64,000 nt of DNA. It comes from Clitoria ternatea (lineage: Eukaryota > Streptophyta > Magnoliopsida > Fabales > Fabaceae). Shown here piece by piece: positions 58,212 to 64,000 of this stretch; within the stretch, counting starts at the first letter, position 1; every line of letters begins with the position of its first letter. The notes beneath the pieces were generated by a model. That model did no database searches. It was not told the DNA's origin and was given only the letters and a program-made list of their open reading frames with translations. The stretch lies in the NCBI GenBank assembly GCA_037962975.1, contig CM075669.1, positions 117,072,501 through 117,136,500 on the forward strand, given 5' to 3'. A program made the position numbers and the translations under genes.

Positions 58212-61200
58212 TATGCTTCAAGGCAAGCAACACCCATTGGTATTTGGATAGCGGGTGTTCAAAGCATATGACGGGAGACATAACCAAATTTACATCATTA
58301 ACTCCCAAACGAAAAGGAAGCGTCACCTATGGAGACAACACTAAAGGAAGAATCCTAGGCATTGGAAATATTGGTAAGAATTCTTCCATATCCATAAGTG
58401 ATGTATTGTATGTTGAAGGCCTCAAACATAATCTACTTAGCATAAGTCAATTACGTGACAAAGGATATAGAGTTTTATTTGAGTCAAATTGTTGCATAAT
58501 TGAGCATAAGACCAATAAGGAAATTAAGTTTGTAGGCCAAAGAATTGATAATATTTACATGATTGATATGGATAGTTTGTCTACAAATGATGAACAATGC
58601 TTTATTTCAAAAGAGGATGAAACATGGCTATGGCATAGAAGAATAGCTCATATACATGTAGACCACTTGAACAAACTTGTTTCTAAAGATTTAGTAATTG
58701 GTCTACCAAAGCTTAAATTTGAAACTAGATTTTGTGATGCATGTCAAAAGGGAAAACAAGTAAAGGCATCTTTTCAATCCAAAAACATTGTCTCTACTCA
58801 AAGGCCTTTACAACTTTTGCACATGGACTTATTTGGACCATCCAAAATCAAAAGCTTTGGAGGTAATTACTATGGTCTAGTTATAGTAGATGACTATTCA
58901 AGATATACATGGACATTGTTTCTTGCTCATAAAAATGAAGCATATCATGCATTCAAGAAACTTGCAAAGATTATCCAAAATGAGCAAAACTCAAAAATTA
59001 CATCCATTAGAACCGATCATGGGGGAGAATTTGAAAATCAATCTTTTGAAAAGTTTTGCGAAAAACATGGTATTAATCACAACTTTTCAGCTCCTAGAAC
59101 TCCACAACAAAATGGAGTAGTTGAAAGAAAGAATAGATCTTTAGTGGAGCTTGCTAGAACCATGCTAAATGAAAACAATATTGCAAAACATTTTTGGGCC
59201 GATGCGGTAAACACCGCGTGTTATGTTATGAATAGATGTTTGATAAGGCCTATTTTAAAGAAAACCCCTTATGAGCTTTACAAGGGTAGAAAACCCAACA
59301 TTGCATACTTTCATATTTTTGGATGTAAATGTTTTGTGCTCAACAATGGAAAGGATAATCTAGGAAAGTTTGATGCAAAATCTGATGAGGCAATAGGATA
59401 TTCTCAATCAAGTAAATCTTATAGAATTTTCAACAAACAAACAAATACCATTGAGGAATCTATTCATGTCAAATTTGATGAAAATAGCCATAACCCTCCG
59501 AGAAAGGAAGATGTTGATGATCTTGTAGGTACTTTTCAAGAAATGAACTTGCAAGACAAAGAAGAAGAAGTCAACAATGATGGAGGTGCAGCACAACTTG
59601 AGAGACAACAAGAATGGGTAACTTTGAAGGATCATCCCTTAGACAAAGTCATAGGTAAAATGACTCAAGGTGTAAGTACTAGAAATGCTATTAGAAATAC
59701 TTGTAATCACCTAGCATTTGTATCACAAATAGAACCCAAGAACATAGATGAGGCTATTATTGATGAACATTGGATGTTGGCCATGCAAGAAGAGCTAAAT
59801 CAATTTGAAAGAAATGAAGTTTGGGAGCTTGTGCCAAGACCCAATGATCACTAAATAATAGGAACCAAATGGGTTTTTAGAAATAAAATGGATGAAAATG
59901 GCATAATTACTAGAAACAAAGCTAGGCTAGTAGCTAAAGGATATAATCAAGAAGAAGGCATTGACTATGAAGAGACGTATGCACCCGTAGCTAGATTAGA
60001 AGCAATTAGACTACTATTAGCCTTTGCATGTTGTAGGGATTTCAAATTGTACCAAATGGATGTTAAAAGTGCTTTCTTGAATGGATACATTCAAGAGGAA
60101 GTATATGTTGATCAACCTCCAGGTTTTGAAAACCATCAATTTCCAAATCATGTTTTCAAATTAAAGAAAGCCTTGTATGGTTTGAAACAAGCTCCAAGAG
60201 CTTGGTACGAAAGGTTAAGCAAATTTCTTTTAGAAAATCATTTTGAAAGAGGGAAGGTTGATACAACCCTATTCATAAAGCACAAAAAGAATAACATACT
60301 ATTGGTACAAATTTATGTTGATGATATAATTTTTGGTGCCACTAATGATTCAATGTGCAAGGAGTTTGCCAAGCTTATGCAGGAAGAATTTGAAATGTCC
60401 ATGATGGGGGAACTCACTTTCTTCCTTGGACTACAAATCAAGCAAACCAATGAAGGCACATTCATAAACCAATCTAAGTACTGCAAAGAACTACTCAGAA
60501 AATTCAATATGGATAAAGCAAATGATATAGCCACACCCATGGGCACTTCATGCTATTTGGATAAGGATGAGAAAGGTAAGGATGTTGAACTCACAAAATA
60601 TAGAGGTATGATAGGATCCTTACTTTACTTAACCGCTAGTAGACCGGATATCATGTTTGCTGTGTGTATGTGTGCTAGATACCAAGCTTGTCCTAAGGAA
60701 TCTCATCTTACTGCAGTAAAAAGGATAATGAAATATCTAGTTGGGACTCAAGATGTTGGTTTATGGTACCCCAAAAGGGCTGAATATACTTTAGTTGGTT
60801 ACTCCGATTCGAACTTTGCAGGATGTAAGCTTGATAGGAAAAGTACTAGCGGAACATGTCACTTGCTTGGTAGTTCTCTTGTTTCTTGGCATAGCAAGAA
60901 ACAAGTAAGTGTTGCGCTATCAACAGCTGAGGCAGAATATGTTGCAGCTGGTAGTTGTTGTGCTCAAATCCTTTGGATGAGACAACAACTTCTAGATTTT
61001 GGAGTTGTATTAAACCATGTGCCTCTTAAATGTGATAATACAAGTGCCATTAACATCTCCAAGAATCCAGTAATGCACTCTAGAACCAAACACATTAAGA
61101 TTAGGCATCACTTTATTAGAGATCATGTGTTAAAAGGGGATTGTGTACTTGAACATGTAGAAACCTCTAGGCAACTAGCGGATATTTTCACAAAACCTTT

Positions 61201-61267
61201 GGCTAGAGAGCAATTCATTCACATAAGAAGAGAGTTAGGCATTCTTGACATGTCCAGTTGTGTTTGA
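58211..61267 (+). pseudogene. Sirevirus pol: protease, integrase, RT, RNase H, one stop
   Basis: The frame opens at 58,211, just after an in-frame TAG, and has no early ATG, so it needs gag fusion, splicing or recoding. It holds protease YLDSGCSKHMTGD (58,241), the integrase zinc domain (WHRRIAHIH...CDACQKGK), the core D-D-E in HMDLFGPSK, RTDHGGEF and GVVERKNRS, and a GKFDAKSDEAIGYS tail. RT has IIGTKWVFRNKM and YVDD at 60,314-60,325. RNase H has YSDSNFAGCKLDRKSTSG, STAEAEYVA and HIKIRHHFIRD, ending DIFTKPLAREQF. A single TAA at 59,852-59,854 interrupts it just before RT. Integrase usually has GH where this copy has AH (HRRIAHIH). All other catalytic residues seen are kept. Confidence 0.93.
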
Positions 61268-61368
61268 ATATTTTGATAAGAACCTTGTTGAATGGCATAA
61301 TGCATGGTATAAATCACATTTCATGATTGGAACTTTACTGTATGTAAAATTTGAAGTTTTTGACTCCA

Positions 61369-61699
61369 TAATCGATTATATTGTTAATCCCAATCGATTA
61401 CTAAGCTTCTGTTTCTAAGATAATCGATTAGACCTCACCCATAATCGATTACAATCATTCTGTTTTTAAGATAATCGATTATCCATGATCCATAATCGAT
61501 TACGAAGCTTCTGTTTCAAGTTCAAAACGTTTCCTCTTCTTCATAATCGATTACCACATTGCTCCAATCGATTAGGACGGTTCTGTTTCTAAACTAATCG
61601 ATTACCCTAAGCCTCTAATCGATTACCCTCTGTATGAAACGTTTGAAATTCCCCAGAAACAATGACCTAATCGATTACCACCTGTCTCGTAATCGATTA
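61369..61699. repeat. TAATCGATTA palindrome cluster in the Sirevirus spacer
   Basis: Twelve copies in 331 bp, most the perfect palindrome TAATCGATTA, some CAATCGATTA. TTCTGTTT recurs at 61,407, 61,458, 61,509 and 61,581, giving a 51-bp sub-period in part. TTCTGTTT also occurs beside the LTR palindromes (55,204). Confidence 0.95.
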
Positions 61700-61818
61700 G
61701 CGCGCGTTCTGATGAGTCAAAACTCCAATTTCCTAGGCTCACTCGAACAACTCCCTCTCTTAACTCACTTCACTCCTTTCTAAACTCTCTTTCCTCCTTC
61801 CTAAACCTAATTTTCAAC

Positions 61819-61826
61819 TATAAATA
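61819..61826 (+). promoter_or_regulatory. Candidate internal TATA box for the third ORF
   Basis: ACTATAAATATCCC, 120 bp after the end of the palindrome cluster and 97 bp before the ATG at 61,923. C/T-rich stretches lie on both sides, as in plant core promoters. Predicted from sequence only. Confidence 0.6.
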
Positions 61827-61922
61827 TCCCTTCATTCACCTTCTCATCTCACACTACCTCCTTCCTCTCAAACCTCTTAAAAACTCTCTACCACTTCATC
61901 TTCCTCTTTGCCTTTTCCAACC

Positions 61923-63038
61923 ATGTCTACCTCAAGAAATGTCAAGAGAGCTAGGTCCTCTACTGCTCAAGCCCATAACCCCCTTGACTTCTCAAGGTTC
62001 TTCTCTTCTCCCAGAGAACTTCAAAATTTTATGTAGAATTTTTCTGAAAGGGAGATTATGACCCCTCATTACACCGTTGCTGACACTTTTGACAACCCAA
62101 GCCTCACCTTCACCCAAAGTCTCCACCACTACAACCTTTTCCCCTTCTTATCCCTCAAAGAAGAAGAATACTATCCTGAGCTTATGAGAGTATTCTACTG
62201 CAACCTCCGCCTTGTCAATGGGATGGTTGAATCCAAGGTGAAAAACACCACCATCAAACTCTCAAATGCCCAATTTGCAGAAATTTCCAAACTGCCCCTC
62301 AACAATGCTGACTTTGATGGAGGCGAACCCGAGGATGAATGGGGTTTTAATCCCATCACTGCCCGCCGTTCTTTGTGGAAGCCGGCTCCTCCCATGAGCA
62401 ACCACAAACTAGTTGGCCACTTGACCATGAACAACCGCCTGCTCCACTTCTTCTTGGTCAAGATGATTGTTCCCCGTGGTGGGAACTATGCTCTGGTTGA
62501 AGAGGATGATGTCCTCTTAATGTGGGCCATGCTGAACCACAAAGAGATCAACTGGGTTCAGTTGATCAAATTCCACATGCGCCATGCCAAGGACCAGCAG
62601 AAGCTCCCTTATGGTATCCTCCTCACCAAAATTTTTAAATTCTGTGGTGTTGATTTGGCAGGGGAACTCTCTGAAAAAGTGCCCCCAAGAGCTTGCATTG
62701 GCACTTCCCACCTAAATAAAATGGGCATGGTCAACATTGCTGGAATGTGGATTCTAAGGAGTGACCGGGAACATGGTGCCAACCCCTTTGCTGAACCTGC
62801 TGCTCCTCCTCCTCCTCCACCTCAACCATAAGCTGCACCATTAGTCTCTTCATCTGCACCACAAGCTGACCCATTTGCATCTCTCTACGCCCATCTTGAT
62901 CGCCGCTTCGATAGACTTGAAAACTCCCTCCAAGAGTTTTCAATGACCGAGCAGCAACATTTTGAGATGATGCAGCAGCGTTATGAAGAGCTAGCTCACC
63001 AAATTGCAGAAATCCGCTTCTTCAACCTGGATAATTAG
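61923..63038 (+). pseudogene. Sirevirus third (envelope-position) ORF, two stops
   Basis: One frame runs from the ATG at 61,923 (MSTSRNVKRARSS) to a stop at 63,036-63,038, about 371 codons, broken by TAG at 62,034-62,036 and TAA at 62,829-62,831. The basic N-terminus is followed by a globular domain (about residues 60-240) with YPELMRVFYCNLRL, LSNAQFAEISKLPL, NRLLHFFLVKMIVPRG, DVLLMWAMLNHKEINW and LPYGILLTKIFKFCGVDL, then a run of eight prolines and a C-terminal coiled-coil-like segment (FDRLENSLQEF, QQRYEELAHQIAEI). The domain parallels the Athila third ORF. No signal peptide or clear membrane span is visible, so envelope function is not supported; the role is unknown. Confidence 0.85.
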
Positions 63039-63681
63039 ATTTTTAGTTATGTTTTGTTTAGCTGTTGGTTGTTTTCTGAATTTTGAATAATTTTACTTCT
63101 TGTATTTCCCATTTTTTTTCAATTCAATAAAAGTATCTTATTTCAGTTTATATTATTTCTCTTCACTGCTCTAATTATTTTTGATGATTACAAAGGGGGA
63201 GAAGAATATATGTTCATATGTTGGATAATGCTCTGATACAAATATGGATAATATTGATAGATGCTCTGACTACAATTTTGAATATGCTCTGTTACTAAGA
63301 ATATGGATAATAGATGCTCTGTTAACAAAATTTGAAATATGGATAATATTGATAGATGCTCTGACTATAATTTTGAATATGCTCTGTTACTAAGAATATG
63401 GATAATAGATGCTCTGTTAACAAAATTTGAAAAATATTATCTGTTTGTTAAATTCCTTTTGATAGGGGGAGAGTTATAGATAAGAGATAATAAACAATAG
63501 ATAAAATGAGATAAGACATTGGCTGCTGAATGTAATTACTCTGATTTTTGAAATTGGTCATCTGCTATTTGAAAAAGAGATAATGTAGCAGAGTTGTTTT
63601 TGCAAAAAGATAAGTCTATATTATTTAAACTAACAACCCTCAAGAGATGAACATAGTTGTCATCATCAAAAAGGGGGAGAA
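63039..63681 (+). other. Sirevirus 3' untranslated region with multiple polypurine tracts
   Basis: Three GGGGGAGA tracts lie at 63,192-63,204, 63,464-63,472 and 63,668-63,681; the last abuts the 3' LTR. A 95-bp direct repeat (63,241-63,335 and 63,336-63,430) contains ATGCTCTG words. Repeated polypurine tracts are typical of Sireviruses. A possible polyadenylation signal AATAAA lies near 63,126. Confidence 0.85.
63241..63430. repeat. 95-bp direct repeat, two copies
   Basis: AATATGGATAATATTGATAG starts both units (63,241 and 63,336). The units are nearly identical, with one internal change (TACAA/TATAA) and divergence in the last few bases. Each contains three CTCTG words. Confidence 0.9.
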
Positions 63682-64000
63682 TGTGTTTGAATATGTTAAC
63701 AGGTCAAAAGATGTGCAAAGATTTTGATAATGACAAGCACTCTTGAAGAAACCGATGCAAAAATAAAGACATGAAATCAGAATTGAAGTAACAACGAAGC
63801 TAATCGATTAGGCCATAGATGCTAATCGATTAGGAGCTTTCTGTTTTGGAAGAAATTGCATCAGGTATGAAAGCTAATCGATTAGGGAGCTGAACAATCG
63901 ATTAGGTACTCACTGGAATTAAGGTAATCGATTATACACCAGAGACTAATCGATTACAACAATCAGAAATGGGACAAAATGCATCAGGTATGAAAGCTAA
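63682..64000 (+). repeat. 3' LTR of the Sirevirus, first 319 bp
   Basis: Identical to 55,047-55,365 except at two positions. It follows the polypurine tract AAAAAGGGGGAGAA and is cut by the window end. Confidence 0.97.

Larger units (their letters stand above)
61268..61922 (+). other. Sirevirus spacer between pol and third ORF, promoter-like
   Basis: No coding signal. In order: a palindrome cluster (61,369-61,699), a pyrimidine-rich zone (61,745-61,800), a TATAAATA box (61,819-61,826), about 96 bp of C/T-rich leader and the ATG at 61,923. It reads like a complete plant core promoter with leader. Confidence 0.7.
55047..64000 (+). mobile_element. Young Sirevirus (SIRE/Maximus-type Ty1/copia), 3' end beyond window
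   Basis: 5' LTR 55,047-56,470, tRNA-iMet primer site, gag with two zinc knuckles, pol in copia order (protease, integrase, RT, RNase H), a palindrome-rich spacer, an envelope-position ORF, at least three GGGGGAGA polypurine tracts and the first 319 bp of the 3' LTR. Multiple polypurine tracts and a third ORF are Sirevirus traits. The visible LTR parts differ at 2 of 319 positions, so insertion is recent. In-frame stops at 59,852, 62,034 and 62,829 break pol and the third ORF. Confidence 0.95.

Overview
This window is nuclear DNA of a flowering plant, very probably a phaseoloid legume such as Vigna or Phaseolus. That guess rests on the retrotransposon families and their GC-rich CGCTTGAGCG-type motifs, not on a species-specific gene. 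I find no host gene, rRNA or tRNA gene. Almost everything is LTR retrotransposon sequence, as expected of pericentromeric heterochromatin. Most open frames are decayed element genes or chance frames.

Positions 1-49,300 form a nested stack. The outermost layer is an old plus-strand Sirevirus-like Ty1/copia element: a broken reverse transcriptase at 277-969 and a broken envelope-position ORF at 13,323-13,403 continuing at 46,099-47,921. Into it went (a) a solo LTR at 1300-13,111 (target duplication TGTGG), itself hit by two more solo LTRs at 1843-5706 (ATTCA) and 9041-12,584 (CATCA/CATCG); and (b) a minus-strand Ty1/copia element at 13,404-46,098 (GAGAC/GGGAC). Inside (b) lies a probable Ty3/gypsy solo LTR (about 18,498 or 18,790 to 43,270), then a minus-strand Tekay/Del-type chromovirus at 19,851-41,973 (AACAC), then a minus-strand Athila-type Ty3/gypsy element at 25,999-38,734 (TCTGG). 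By-eye divergence between paired LTRs falls inward, from about 10% (copia, sampled) to about 4% (Tekay, sampled) to 8 differences in 1698 bp (Athila), as the nesting order requires.

Positions 49,300-55,046 are degraded LTR-like DNA with a 131-bp tandem repeat. Positions 55,047-64,000 hold a young plus-strand Sirevirus: 5' LTR, tRNA-iMet primer site, gag, pol, a spacer, an envelope-position ORF, several polypurine tracts and the start of the 3' LTR, which runs off the window. It carries three in-frame stop codons, yet the visible LTR parts differ at only 2 of 319 positions.

The most interesting signal is a shared non-coding design. The Sirevirus carries dense clusters of the perfect palindrome TAATCGATTA both in its LTR and in the spacer before its third ORF. 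Each cluster ends exactly 120 bp before a TATAAAT box. The Athila element carries clusters of a different short palindrome (CGCTTGAGCG) in the same two places, upstream of its LTR TATA box and in its pol-to-third-ORF spacer. This suggests duplicated promoter modules, one for genomic RNA and one for a separate mRNA of the third ORF. That ORF appears to share one domain across Sirevirus and Athila elements.
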